Part shown: in pieces, positions 26,601-35,548 of the stretch | Layout of the letters: every line of letters begins with the position of its first letter | Position numbering within the stretch: position 1 is the stretch's first letter | NCBI GenBank assembly: GCA_028404565.1 | Contig: JAOOBR010000009.1 | Span: forward strand, 1-48,203 | DNA: 48,203 nt | Direction of reading: 5' to 3' | Source of the DNA: Pseudomonadota bacterium | Lineage (GTDB): Bacteria; Pseudomonadota; Gammaproteobacteria; Magnimaribacterales; D2472 | The notes under the pieces: generated by a model | Told to the model about the DNA's origin: nothing | Seen by the model: the letters and a program-made list of their open reading frames with translations, nothing else | Database searches by the model: none | Position numbers and translations under genes: made by a program

Positions 26601-27074
26601 AATCTTCTCAATTTCCTTTCTAATATACTTTGGCTCAACTCTTGGACTAAATCTCTCAACAATTTTTCCATTGTTGTTGATAAGAAATTTTGTAAAGTTC
26701 CACTTTATAGATTGAGTCCTAAAGATACCAGGCTTATCACTTTTAAGTAGTTTAAATAAAGGATGTGCTTCGGGGCCATTAACCTTAATTTTAGAAAAAA
26801 TTGGGAAAGTTACTGAGTAGTTAAGATCACAGAATTCACCAATTTCTTGATCAGTTCCTGGCTCTTGCCCACCAAATTGATTGCATGGGAAACCAAGGAC
26901 AACAAAATTTCTATCCTTATAGGCATCATATAGTTTTTGGAGACCTTCATATTGAGGAGTAAGACCGCATTTACTTGCTACATTTACAATTAAAAGTGTT
27001 TTACCAGCAAACTCAGACAAACTAATGTTGCTATTAGCAGAGTCCTTTACATCAATATTGTATATATCAACCAT
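26595..27074 (-). CDS. btuE: Glutathione peroxidase-family, probably thioredoxin-dependent peroxidase
   Basis: This 159-residue peroxidase reduces hydroperoxides in the cytoplasm; no signal peptide is seen. The peroxidatic residue is Cys36 in NVASKCGLTPQY (cysteine, not selenocysteine). The tetrad partners are Gln70 in CNQFGGQ and the Trp of KWNFTKF. A second cysteine, Cys82 in EIGEFCDLNYSVTFP, sits where thioredoxin-dependent members keep their resolving Cys, so thioredoxin is the likelier reductant. It is divergent from elaA (82-base gap) and overlaps rimI tail to tail by 6 bases. Confidence 0.9.
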   Translation of the reverse strand: MVDIYNIDVKDSANSNISLSEFAGKTLLIVNVASKCGLTPQYEGLQKLYDAYKDRNFVVLGFPCNQFGGQEPGTDQEIGEFCDLNYSVTFPIFSKIKVNGPEAHPLFKLLKSDKPGIFRTQSIKWNFTKFLINNNGKIVERFSPRVEPKYIRKEIEKIL

Positions 27075-27130
27075 GGATCTTAAGATGCCTTTATTGCAAA
27101 GTTAATTTGTAGAAATATCTCCCTTAGCGC

Positions 27131-27137
27131 TATTATA
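27131..27137. promoter_or_regulatory. Symmetric -10 element between the peroxidase gene and elaA
   Basis: TATTATA reads as TATTAT on the plus strand (toward elaA, 20 nt before its ATG) and as TATAAT on the minus strand (toward the peroxidase gene, 57 nt before its ATG). TTGTAG at 27107-27112, with an 18-nt spacer, could be the plus-strand -35. Both transcripts may use the same element. Confidence 0.4.
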
Positions 27138-27156
27138 CAGCATTAATTTTTGTATT

Positions 27157-27618
27157 ATGACTAATAAAACTCGATTCATTTGGCATGATTTTGATTCAAT
27201 TTCAAAGGAACAGCTTTACGATGTTTTAAGTCTCAGACAAAGAGTTTTTATAATTGAACAAGATTGTTTCTATGAGGATTTAGATTATTGTGATCAAGAA
27301 GCAAATCATCTTCTTCTTTACAAAGGTAATAAGCTAATCGGATATTCAAGGGTTTTTGCACCAGGCATTAAATATGATGCAGCCTCAATAGGAAGAATAG
27401 TTACTGATTTAGGATTCAGAGGTAAAGGTTATGGAAAGGATATTACCCAAGAATCTATCCAATTTCTAAAAAATAATTACCCTGGATCAAATATTAGTAT
27501 ATCTGCGCAATATAGACTGGTTGATTTTTATGAAGATCTTGGCTTTGAAAGAGAGGGCATCGTCTACTTAGAAGACAATATTGACCATATTAAGATGACC
27601 CTAAAGGCATATAAATAA
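27157..27618 (+). CDS. elaA: ElaA-family GNAT acetyltransferase
   Basis: The 153-residue protein matches ElaA, a GNAT acetyltransferase of unknown substrate. The N-terminal signature WHDFDSISKEQLYDVLSLRQ and VFIIEQDCFYEDLDYCD are characteristic, followed by the acetyl-CoA loop LGFRGKGYGKDIT and a C-terminal YEDLGFEREGIVYLEDNIDH. It stands as a single gene ahead of the lipoprotein gene. Confidence 0.9.
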   Translation: MTNKTRFIWHDFDSISKEQLYDVLSLRQRVFIIEQDCFYEDLDYCDQEANHLLLYKGNKLIGYSRVFAPGIKYDAASIGRIVTDLGFRGKGYGKDITQESIQFLKNNYPGSNISISAQYRLVDFYEDLGFEREGIVYLEDNIDHIKMTLKAYK

Positions 27619-27656
27619 AAATTAAAAGCTTCTATAAAACAACACTAATAATATGA

Positions 27657-27662
27657 GATAAT
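27657..27662 (+). promoter_or_regulatory. Candidate -10 of the lipoprotein gene
   Basis: GATAAT lies in the 58-base gap between elaA and the lipoprotein gene, 14 nt before the ATG at 27677, with TGA just upstream in the place of an extended -10. No good -35 is visible. Confidence 0.35.
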
Positions 27663-27676
27663 TGACAAAAAATATT

Positions 27677-29425
27677 ATGTTCAAAATTAAATATCTCACT
27701 CTGTTTTCTATTGCTTTGCTACTGATAGGTTGTAGCGGAAGTGATGGTGAGAGTGTTTCTACTCTTGAGGCCACAGTTACTTCTTCTAATGATGCTCCTT
27801 TATATGATGAAACATACACAATTAGTTGGGAATCAAATGCGAGCCAGTGTTATGCAACTTCCACAACAGGATCATGGCTTGGTGAACTAGCGCCCTCTGG
27901 AAGTCAGGATTTTGTTGCTAAGAGGGGAGGTACAGCTAACTATGGAGTGCAGTGTAGAAAAAGTATAAATTTTGTAAATGCTTCAACGGATGTAGTTGTT
28001 AGTAAGGATTTTATTGATTATTTTGATTTTGATGATGTACAAACTTATGATCTTGGCTCTTTAAATATTAGTCTTGATAATGATTTAGATGTTCTGGATA
28101 CGACTATAAGTGACTTTAATGGAGATTTTCTTCTCGATATTGTTTTGTTACTTGAAGATTCTGGTACACAGGACATAGGTGATTCAACTTATTTTATTCT
28201 AGCTTTCTACGGAAGAGACCTATCAACAATTAATGATGAAGATCCATTTGTGATTCAGGAAATAAATCAAGGAAATTGTGTTGGGGATAAATTAATAAGA
28301 GCCGATTATAACGTAGATGGAGTTCTTGATATTATGACAGTTTCTAGATCTGCAGATGAGTCATTGAACAAAAGAGGGATTTGTATCTTTCTCGCATCTG
28401 AAGAAGGATTAGTCCTGCAAGATGAAGATTATATTACCAATGAAACAGTTCTTGATTTATCTAATGTAGAAATTGGGTCTACTGTTGCTTATGATTTAAC
28501 TTCTAACCTTAGACCAGATATTTTACTTTTAGGAAATGGTGGAACTACAGATTTACCATTCTACATATCGCCCTCAGAGGAGGGGCCTTCTATTGCTCTC
28601 TCAAACCCTTTGAACACTCTTAATCCTTATACAAGAAGCCAAGGTTGCGCAGAAGGAATAACTTTTTTATGTGATTGGACTACAAAAGAATATCATTTTG
28701 AGGATTCAGTCGTAATTAATGCAGATGGTGATGGAATCTTGGATACAATTCACTCAATCAATACTACTGATGGCCCGACTTATGTTCTCTACAATACCAG
28801 ATTTGAGAATGTTTATTTTGATTGGTCTGTACCAGTAGAGGACTATATTTCAACATCCATTTCTTCAGGCGATGGAATTGCTTTAAGAATGGCACCGGCA
28901 GATGGAAACTTGGATGGGCGAACTGATTTATTAACATTTGAAAAAAGTTTATCTAGCGATACTTTTAAAGTAAGCATTTATGAAAAGGTGGTTTCAGAAG
29001 AAGATTCAATTGATGAAATCTCTAGGATCAATAATGGCGACTTTGCTGATGAATATTCATTTCAAAATAGTTTAAAGTTTTCAAGCGAGCTCCTGGTTTT
29101 TGATCTTGATAGAAATGGATTTGCAGATATATTTATTCCTTACACCGAGCTCCCTTACAAGCAGGGAAATGCTGATAGCGACAAGCATTTCTTAGCTTTC
29201 GAAAAGAGCTATATAGTTAATGAAGATGAAACCACTACCCAAGATTGGGTAGTTCAAGATTTTTCAGATTTAATTGGTTTAGACGGTAATAGCGTATTCA
29301 ACTCGTGGATTGACTTCGATGGAGACAATGACTTGGATGTAATATTGATGATCCCTGAAGTATCAAATGATGGCTTATCAATAGATTATAATTTTAAAAT
29401 ATTTCTTAATAACTCCCTTTTCTAA
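27677..29425 (+). CDS. Predicted outer-membrane lipoprotein with Ig-like domain and FG-GAP/VCBS-type repeats
   Basis: I do not recognise a specific family. I chose the ATG at 27677 (582 residues) over a TTG at 27662 because it gives a clean lipoprotein signal: MFKIK, a hydrophobic stretch and LLLIGC with lipidated Cys19; Ser at +2 predicts outer-membrane sorting. Residues about 27-105 resemble a bacterial Ig-like domain with a Cys pair (YTISWESNASQCYA ... ANYGVQCRK). Six DxDxDG-like acidic loops follow: DFNGDFLLD (146-154), DYNVDGVLD (210-218), DGDGILD (350-356), DGNLDGRTD (409-417), DLDRNGFAD (476-484) and DFDGDNDLD (546-554), as in calcium-binding FG-GAP/VCBS beta-propellers. Role unknown; adhesion or polymer binding would be guesses. 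Confidence 0.75.
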   Translation: MFKIKYLTLFSIALLLIGCSGSDGESVSTLEATVTSSNDAPLYDETYTISWESNASQCYATSTTGSWLGELAPSGSQDFVAKRGGTANYGVQCRKSINFVNASTDVVVSKDFIDYFDFDDVQTYDLGSLNISLDNDLDVLDTTISDFNGDFLLDIVLLLEDSGTQDIGDSTYFILAFYGRDLSTINDEDPFVIQEINQGNCVGDKLIRADYNVDGVLDIMTVSRSADESLNKRGICIFLASEEGLVLQDEDYITNETVLDLSNVEIGSTVAYDLTSNLRPDILLLGNGGTTDLPFYISPSEEGPSIALSNPLNTLNPYTRSQGCAEGITFLCDWTTKEYHFEDSVVINADGDGILDTIHSINTTDGPTYVLYNTRFENVYFDWSVPVEDYISTSISSGDGIALRMAPADGNLDGRTDLLTFEKSLSSDTFKVSIYEKVVSEEDSIDEISRINNGDFADEYSFQNSLKFSSELLVFDLDRNGFADIFIPYTELPYKQGNADSDKHFLAFEKSYIVNEDETTTQDWVVQDFSDLIGLDGNSVFNSWIDFDGDNDLDVILMIPEVSNDGLSIDYNFKIFLNNSLF

Positions 29426-29434
29426 TTTTTGGAT

Positions 29435-30433
29435 ATGTTTGTTCGGCTGGCTAAGGTAAAAGATTGCCAAGATATATATGATTTGATTAAAGATGGTGAT
29501 TCGGGTATGACAACTCTGCCCAAATCAAAAGATGAAGTCCTAGAGAGAATTAGCTGGTCTAAAAAATCTTTAAACAAGAAAGCAAAAAGACCTGACAAAG
29601 ATTCATATCTTTTTGTGCTTAAAGAAAATAACAGAATAGTTGGTATTTCTGCAATCTACACCTCTGTTTCAAAAAATGGAACTTCAGTTTTTTTTAAACA
29701 AAAAAAGAAGAATATTTCCTCAAAAGTTTTTAAATTTAAGAAAAGTTTAGACGTCATTCAGTTACACACAGTTAAAAATCCATATACTGAATTAGGTACT
29801 CTTTATTTACATCCTGATTTTAGAGGAAAGGGAAGAGGATCTTTGTTGTCATTGGCGCGCTTTAAGTTTATGGCTCTCTGGCCAGAGAGATTTGATCAGA
29901 AAGTTGTTGCTGAAATAAGAGGTAAAGTAGATAAAGATGAAACTTCAATTTTCTGGAAACATTTTAGTAAGTACTTTTTTGATGAAGAAATGTTCAACAA
30001 CAATGAAATAAGTTATATAAATAATTCTTTTATTGCTGAGTCTATACCTAAACACCCATTCCTTGTAAGTCCATTAAATAGATCAGCTCAAAGGATAATT
30101 GGAATTCCAAATGATAATGCAGTACCTGCTTTTAAGATGATGGAATCTCAGAACTTTAAACCTAATGGCTTGGTGGATATTATTGATGCTGGGCCTTGTC
30201 TTGACTGTAAGTTAAATGAAATTAAAACAATTAAAAATAATCAGTCTGTAAAAATAAAATCATTTGGTCTTCCAGAAAAGCAATTCAGCGGCCTTATTTC
30301 AAATACAGATCTAAAAGGGTTTAGAGTTGTCAGATCAGATTTTTCTTTTGATGGTGAAAAAGTTTCAATTCATAGAAACCTTATAGAGACTCTTAAATTA
30401 GGAACTAATAGTAAGGTTGCAATTAATGTCTGA
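29435..30433 (+). CDS. astA: Arginine N-succinyltransferase AstA
   Basis: AstA starts the arginine succinyltransferase catabolic pathway, making N2-succinylarginine from arginine and succinyl-CoA. The 332-residue protein matches the family along its length: TELGTLYLHPDFRGKGRGSL, ARFKFMALWPERF, KVVAEIRGKVD, FIAESIPKHP and IDIIDAGPCLDC. I chose the ATG at 29435; a TTG at 29429 would add two residues. The stop overlaps the astB start by 8 bases. The partners astC, astD and astE are not in the window. Confidence 0.95.
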   Translation: MFVRLAKVKDCQDIYDLIKDGDSGMTTLPKSKDEVLERISWSKKSLNKKAKRPDKDSYLFVLKENNRIVGISAIYTSVSKNGTSVFFKQKKKNISSKVFKFKKSLDVIQLHTVKNPYTELGTLYLHPDFRGKGRGSLLSLARFKFMALWPERFDQKVVAEIRGKVDKDETSIFWKHFSKYFFDEEMFNNNEISYINNSFIAESIPKHPFLVSPLNRSAQRIIGIPNDNAVPAFKMMESQNFKPNGLVDIIDAGPCLDCKLNEIKTIKNNQSVKIKSFGLPEKQFSGLISNTDLKGFRVVRSDFSFDGEKVSIHRNLIETLKLGTNSKVAINV

Positions 30434-31745
30434 AATAAACTTTGATGGTTTGATTGGTCCCACACATAACTATTCAGGATTATCTGAAGGCAACAATGCA
30501 TCAAAAAAAAACTATTCTTCACCCTCTAATCCCAAGAATGCAGCGCTACAAGGAATTAAAAAAGCAGAAACTTTAATTGCATGTGGATTGAAACAGGGAT
30601 TTTTCCTTCCCCATGAAAGGCCTTTTATACCAGGACTAAAAAAGCTTGGCTTTAAAGGAACTGATGAAGATATACTTTCATCAGCATTCAATCATTCGCA
30701 GGTTTTATTGAGTAATTTTTCATCTGCCTCATCAATGTGGGCAGCTAATGCAGCAACTATATCTCCTAGCCCAGACACTCAAGATGGTAAGGTTCACTTA
30801 ACGCCAGCAAATCTAAATACTATGTTTCATAGAAGTATTGAAACAGAATTTACATATCAGCAATGCAAAATAATTTTTCCAAAAAAATATTTTGAAATAC
30901 ATAAACCAGCCCTCACTATTTCAGGTTACGGCGATGAGGGAGCAGCAAATCATTTAAGAATAAGTAAATCTCACAATGAGAAAGGCTTTGAAATATTTGT
31001 ATATGGTGATAGTGGTTTTAAAAATGATAAGACGTCAGTTAAGAGACAAGCACTTGAAGTTTCTAGATCAATTGCCTTTAATCACAAGCTAGATATGGAA
31101 AACACTTTTTTTCTTCAGCAGAATCATCAAGCTATTGAGGAAGGAAGCTTCCATAATGATATTGTTAGCCTCTCAAATGAGAATGTCTTAATTGCGCATG
31201 AAAAGGCTTTCCAAAATAAAGATGATTTAAATAAAATGCTAAATATACTTGAATCGAAAATTGATAATTTCCAATATATTGAGATTTCTAATTCTGAAAT
31301 TCCCTTAAAGGATATTATTAGCTCATATCTTCTTAACTCTCAACTCATTTCGAACAGCGATAACGAGATGCAATTAATTCTTCCTGAAGAGGTAAAACAA
31401 TATGAAAATTGTATGTCTTGGCTAGATAAACTAAAACAAATCTCAGATGTAAAGCTTTTTAATTTTGTTGATATTAGGCAAAGTATGATGAATGGAGGAG
31501 GGCCTGCATGTCTAAGGTTAAAAGTGATTTTAAATGATGAAGAACTTGAAAGCCTTAACCAAAATTTCCTAATGAATAGTGAGAGACTAGAATCTATTAA
31601 ATTATTAATTGAAAGAGAGTATAGAGATGTGCTTTATCCTGATGATCTTAAGGATCCAAATCTACTTGATGAGAGCAGAAGAGTCCTAGATGAGCTTACT
31701 CAAATCTTTAGTACTGGCTCAATATATGAATTTCAAAAACTCTAA
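30426..31745 (+). CDS. astB: N-succinylarginine dihydrolase AstB
   Basis: AstB converts N2-succinylarginine to N2-succinylornithine, ammonia and CO2. I chose the ATG at 30426 (439 residues; E. coli 447), giving MSEINFDGLIGPTHNYSGLS, the family N-terminus. The catalytic Cys362 is in GGGPACLRL. The C-terminus (VLDELTQIFSTGSIYEFQ) aligns with the E. coli end, so the gene is complete. It overlaps astA by 8 bases and ends 3 bases from the end of the convergent valS. Confidence 0.96.
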   Translation: MSEINFDGLIGPTHNYSGLSEGNNASKKNYSSPSNPKNAALQGIKKAETLIACGLKQGFFLPHERPFIPGLKKLGFKGTDEDILSSAFNHSQVLLSNFSSASSMWAANAATISPSPDTQDGKVHLTPANLNTMFHRSIETEFTYQQCKIIFPKKYFEIHKPALTISGYGDEGAANHLRISKSHNEKGFEIFVYGDSGFKNDKTSVKRQALEVSRSIAFNHKLDMENTFFLQQNHQAIEEGSFHNDIVSLSNENVLIAHEKAFQNKDDLNKMLNILESKIDNFQYIEISNSEIPLKDIISSYLLNSQLISNSDNEMQLILPEEVKQYENCMSWLDKLKQISDVKLFNFVDIRQSMMNGGGPACLRLKVILNDEELESLNQNFLMNSERLESIKLLIEREYRDVLYPDDLKDPNLLDESRRVLDELTQIFSTGSIYEFQKL

Positions 31746-31748
31746 TTC

Positions 31749-33971
31749 CTACCTATCAATTAATGGCGCTTTAAAAATAATTGAATGAATTTCTTCAGTT
31801 ATAAACGGAGCAAAAGGATGAATAAAAATAAGTATTTCCTTAAGAAGGGGATGCAGATTATCAGTTTTTTTAGTTTTTTTGCATTCTTCAATGTAAACAT
31901 CACAAAACTTATTCCAGAAGAACTCATATACATGATTAATAGCTAAATCTAACCTGTAATGATTTACATTATCCTCGACATCGGCTTTTAGCTGTTCAAA
32001 TTCTTTTAATATCCATTTATCAGATTCAGATTCAGCTTCAAAATTATTCCCTTTGTTTTCATAACCATTAATAAATCTTGCAGCATTCCACATTTTGGTA
32101 CAAAAATTTCTAAACCCTTTTAATCTCCCAATTTCAAAACTTATATCCTTAGCATTAGTTGCAATAGAATAAAATGTCATACGTAAAGCATCTGTTCCAT
32201 GAGACTCAATACCATTTGGGAATTGTTTTTTGGTTTTTCTAGCAATCTTTTCTGCTAAACCTTCTTGCATAAGATTTGATGTTCTTTTTTCAAGAAGATC
32301 TTCTAAAGATATACCATATATTAAATCGATAGGATCAATAATATTGCCTTTAGACTTTGACATTTTCTGTCCATTTTCATCTCTTATGAGGCCAGTAACA
32401 TAAACATCTTTAAAAGGAATTTTTCCAGTAAATTCGATACTCATCATGATCATTCTTGCAACCCAGAAGAAAATAATGTCAAAACCAGTAACTAATAGAT
32501 CTGTTGGGAAAAAAGTTTTTAGATTTTTTGATTCATTTGGCCATCCCATTGATGCAAAAGGCCAAAGGCTAGAGGAAAACCACGTATCTAAAACATCATC
32601 ATCTTGCCTTAGCGATCTATTATCAAGTGAATAATGAGTTCGCACTTCATCTTCAGAATACCCCACATAAACATTTCCATGATCGTCATACCATGCAGGA
32701 ATTCTATGACCCCACCAGATTTGTCTGCTAATACACCAATCTTCAATATTATTCATCCAGTTAAAATAAGTTTTAATCCAGTTTTCAGGATGAAATTTAA
32801 TTTCTCCATTTTCTACAGCTTTATTTGCCTTATTAGCCATGTCCTTTGTTTTTACATACCACTGATAACTCAGTTTAGGCTCTATAACTATATTTGAACG
32901 CTCTCCTCGGGGAACACTGATTTCATGTGGTTCCTCTTTTACAAATAAATCTAGTTTTTTAATTTCTTCAAGAACAAGCTTTCTTACTTTGAATCTGTCT
33001 AAATTTTTGAAGGGAGAAGGGACATTATCATTACTATGCGCCTCATCAGTAAAAATATTAAGTGGTTCAAAATCTTCAATATCATCAGATATATGAACTT
33101 CATTGTCTACACAATGAAGGCAGTATTTTTTACCTATTTCATAGTCATTAAAGTCATGCCCAGGAGTGATCTTAAGGCAACCCGTTCCGAACTCTTTATC
33201 CACATAGGTATCACCAATTATTGGGATTTTTCTCTTTACAAATGGGAGCTCAACTTTTTTTCCAATGATATCTTTGTATCTTTCATCTTTAGGATTAACT
33301 GCAATTGCCATATCTCCAAACATAGTTTCTGGACGTGTTGTTGCAACTGTTACAAAATCATCTGAACCTATAATTGGATACTTTATATACCAAATAAGAC
33401 CTTTTTTTTCTTGTCTTACAACCTCCAGATCTGAAACCGCAGTTTTTAAAGATGGATCCCAGTTTACTAACCTGTAACCACGATAGATTTTCTCTTTCCT
33501 ATAAAGCTCAACAAAAGCTTTAAGAACAGCTTCATTAAAACCTTCATCCAAAGTAAATCTGTAATTACTCCAATCAACTGAGTTACCTAACCTTTTAATT
33601 TGCCCAGTAATTTTATTTTCTGAAAATTCTTTCCACTCCCAAACTTTTTTAACAAAATTTTCTCTACCCAAATCATTTTTATCAATATTTTCTCTGGATA
33701 GGTTATTTTCAACGACCATTTGCGTTGCAATTCCTGCATGATCGGTACCCATCTGCCAATGAGTATCTACATCATTTAAGTGATTGTATCTGGCATAGAA
33801 ATCCATTATCGAATATTGGAAGCTATGCCCCATATGAAGAGTTCCAGTTACATTTGGAGGTGGAATAACCTGCGAAAAAGTTTGTGAGGAGTTGTTTTTA
33901 CCTAAATTATTTTTTGCCCAAAGCTCTGACCACTTTTCTTCAATAATAAGTGGCTCATATCTTTTATCCAT
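31749..33971 (-). CDS. valS: Valine--tRNA ligase, C-terminally truncated
   Basis: ValRS charges tRNA-Val. The catalytic core is complete: HMGH at 46-49 (HIGH motif), the CP1 editing domain with TTRPETMFGD and GCLKITPGHDFND, CISRQIWWGHRIP, and KMSKS at 536-540. The protein is only 740 residues against 951 in E. coli. Alignment by eye holds up to HPFAPFITEEIH (ending about 729), then stops at IDR740; the end of the anticodon-binding helical domain and the C-terminal coiled-coil arm (about 160 residues) are missing. The stop is 3 bases from the end of complete astB, so there is no room for the rest. It is either a real short form or a broken assembly. pepA lies 15 bases upstream, without holC between. 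Confidence 0.93.
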   Translation of the reverse strand: MDKRYEPLIIEEKWSELWAKNNLGKNNSSQTFSQVIPPPNVTGTLHMGHSFQYSIMDFYARYNHLNDVDTHWQMGTDHAGIATQMVVENNLSRENIDKNDLGRENFVKKVWEWKEFSENKITGQIKRLGNSVDWSNYRFTLDEGFNEAVLKAFVELYRKEKIYRGYRLVNWDPSLKTAVSDLEVVRQEKKGLIWYIKYPIIGSDDFVTVATTRPETMFGDMAIAVNPKDERYKDIIGKKVELPFVKRKIPIIGDTYVDKEFGTGCLKITPGHDFNDYEIGKKYCLHCVDNEVHISDDIEDFEPLNIFTDEAHSNDNVPSPFKNLDRFKVRKLVLEEIKKLDLFVKEEPHEISVPRGERSNIVIEPKLSYQWYVKTKDMANKANKAVENGEIKFHPENWIKTYFNWMNNIEDWCISRQIWWGHRIPAWYDDHGNVYVGYSEDEVRTHYSLDNRSLRQDDDVLDTWFSSSLWPFASMGWPNESKNLKTFFPTDLLVTGFDIIFFWVARMIMMSIEFTGKIPFKDVYVTGLIRDENGQKMSKSKGNIIDPIDLIYGISLEDLLEKRTSNLMQEGLAEKIARKTKKQFPNGIESHGTDALRMTFYSIATNAKDISFEIGRLKGFRNFCTKMWNAARFINGYENKGNNFEAESESDKWILKEFEQLKADVEDNVNHYRLDLAINHVYEFFWNKFCDVYIEECKKTKKTDNLHPLLKEILIFIHPFAPFITEEIHSIIFKAPLIDR

Positions 33972-33986
33972 TTAGGTAAAAGTTCT

Positions 33987-35486
33987 TTAGCTTAGAATCA
34001 AATCACAAAGAAGAGGAACTGGCCTTCCTGTTCCACCTTTTTCATTGCCTTTAACCCATGCAGTTCCGGCAATATCTAAATGAGCCCAGCTATAGTCTTC
34101 TGTAAACTTTGATAAAAAGCATGCTGCTGTAACAGTGCCAGCACCAGCACCACCTATATTTGCTAAATCAGCAAAATTTGTTTTGGTGCAAGATTTATAT
34201 TCATCCCAGAGTGGTAATTGCCATGCTCTATCGCCAGAATTTTCTCCAGCTTGCAAGATCTTATCAGCAAGTTTTTGATCATTTGCCATTAAGCCAGATG
34301 CATAGTTTCCAAGAGCAACTACACATGCTCCAGTTAGTGTGGCTATATCGATTACATGAGCAGGCTTATACTTCTTAACATATGTAAGAGCATCGCAAAG
34401 TACTAATCTTCCTTCTGCATCAGTATTAAGGATTTCAATAGTTTGTCCTGACATTGATGTTACAACATCTCCAGGTTTAGTTGCATGAGCAGAGGGCATA
34501 TTCTCAGCACATGCAAGAAGACCCACAACATTAACTTTTGCGTTGAGTCTCGCTAGAGCAATCATTACGCCAAATACCGAGGCTGCTCCGCACATATCCC
34601 ATTTCATTTCATCCATTGCAGGGGATGGCTTTAACGATATACCGCCAGTATCAAAGGTTATTCCTTTTCCTACCAGGACAATTGGTTTTTCACCAGCTTT
34701 TCCACCTTTATGCTCAATTGTCATCATTCTTGAAGGCTCATCACTTCCTCTTCCAACACTTAAGAAAGAACCCATTTTAAGTTTAGCCAAGTCTTTTTCA
34801 TTAAAAGTTGAAATCTTTAATTTTGGAAATGGTTTTTTTAAGGCTTTAACTTTTCTTTCAATTATTCTTGGAGTGCATAAGTTTGCAGGCATATCGCCTA
34901 AATGCTTGGCTGCATTCATAGCTTCGCCGACTGCAAAGCCAACCTTAGCCGAGGTTTTAAGCTTTTTCAAAGCTGAGGGTGTTACAGAACTCGCTATGAT
35001 AGAAGCCTTTTTTAAACTAGGTTTTACAACTGTTTTATTTTTAGAGCTACCAAAAATATATGCAGATGCTTCTATTTGTCTGCAACAAACTTCAGTTAAC
35101 CAACTTTCATCTTTCCCATCGGGACATTTGCATGCAAACATAACAGAAATGTCCTGTTTTCCAAGAGAATTGGCTGTTTTTGAGATAGATTTAAATAGAT
35201 CTAACCATAGGTAGGTATTAGATTTATCAGGAGTCTTCATAAGCAGAACTTCTTTTGATAAAACACCTTCAGGACTTTGAAGATTAAGAGACTTAGCTTT
35301 TGACTTCATAAAGGAATTTATAGATTTAAATAAACTACCCTTTGTTACTTTATCCATATGAATTAGCAATTTATTCTTTTTAGCAGACTTATCAACAAGG
35401 ACTACCAAAAGAGAGGATTTATCTTTTACAAACTCTTTGCCGCTTAGATTTTTAACTGAAATGCTATTTAATACTCTGTAACTCAT
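33987..35486 (-). CDS. pepA: Leucyl aminopeptidase PepA (M17)
   Basis: PepA is a di-metal M17 aminopeptidase; in E. coli it also binds DNA in Xer recombination and carAB control. Its 499 residues match the family (503). The C-terminal catalytic domain has VGKGITFDTGGISLKP (metal and substrate residues), MKWDMCGAASV and the signature NTDAEGRLVL. AGGAG precedes the ATG on the minus strand. It is divergent from lptF (62-base gap) and probably co-transcribed with valS. Confidence 0.97.
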   Translation of the reverse strand: MSYRVLNSISVKNLSGKEFVKDKSSLLVVLVDKSAKKNKLLIHMDKVTKGSLFKSINSFMKSKAKSLNLQSPEGVLSKEVLLMKTPDKSNTYLWLDLFKSISKTANSLGKQDISVMFACKCPDGKDESWLTEVCCRQIEASAYIFGSSKNKTVVKPSLKKASIIASSVTPSALKKLKTSAKVGFAVGEAMNAAKHLGDMPANLCTPRIIERKVKALKKPFPKLKISTFNEKDLAKLKMGSFLSVGRGSDEPSRMMTIEHKGGKAGEKPIVLVGKGITFDTGGISLKPSPAMDEMKWDMCGAASVFGVMIALARLNAKVNVVGLLACAENMPSAHATKPGDVVTSMSGQTIEILNTDAEGRLVLCDALTYVKKYKPAHVIDIATLTGACVVALGNYASGLMANDQKLADKILQAGENSGDRAWQLPLWDEYKSCTKTNFADLANIGGAGAGTVTAACFLSKFTEDYSWAHLDIAGTAWVKGNEKGGTGRPVPLLCDLILS

Positions 35487-35548
35487 GAAATTCTCCTATT
35501 TCAACATTGTTAATATATTTATTGTAATGCATCATACTTATTAAAGGC

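Noticed and set aside
23290-31745. A defence or mobile island in the mixed accessory stretch
   Set aside because: No integrase, transposase, toxin, nuclease or tRNA boundary; all genes have AT content like their neighbours and mostly known metabolic or maintenance roles.
34543-35214. 223-codon open frame antisense to pepA
   Set aside because: It mirrors a well-conserved coding gene on the other strand, with no ribosome site and no recognisable motifs; typical shadow frame.
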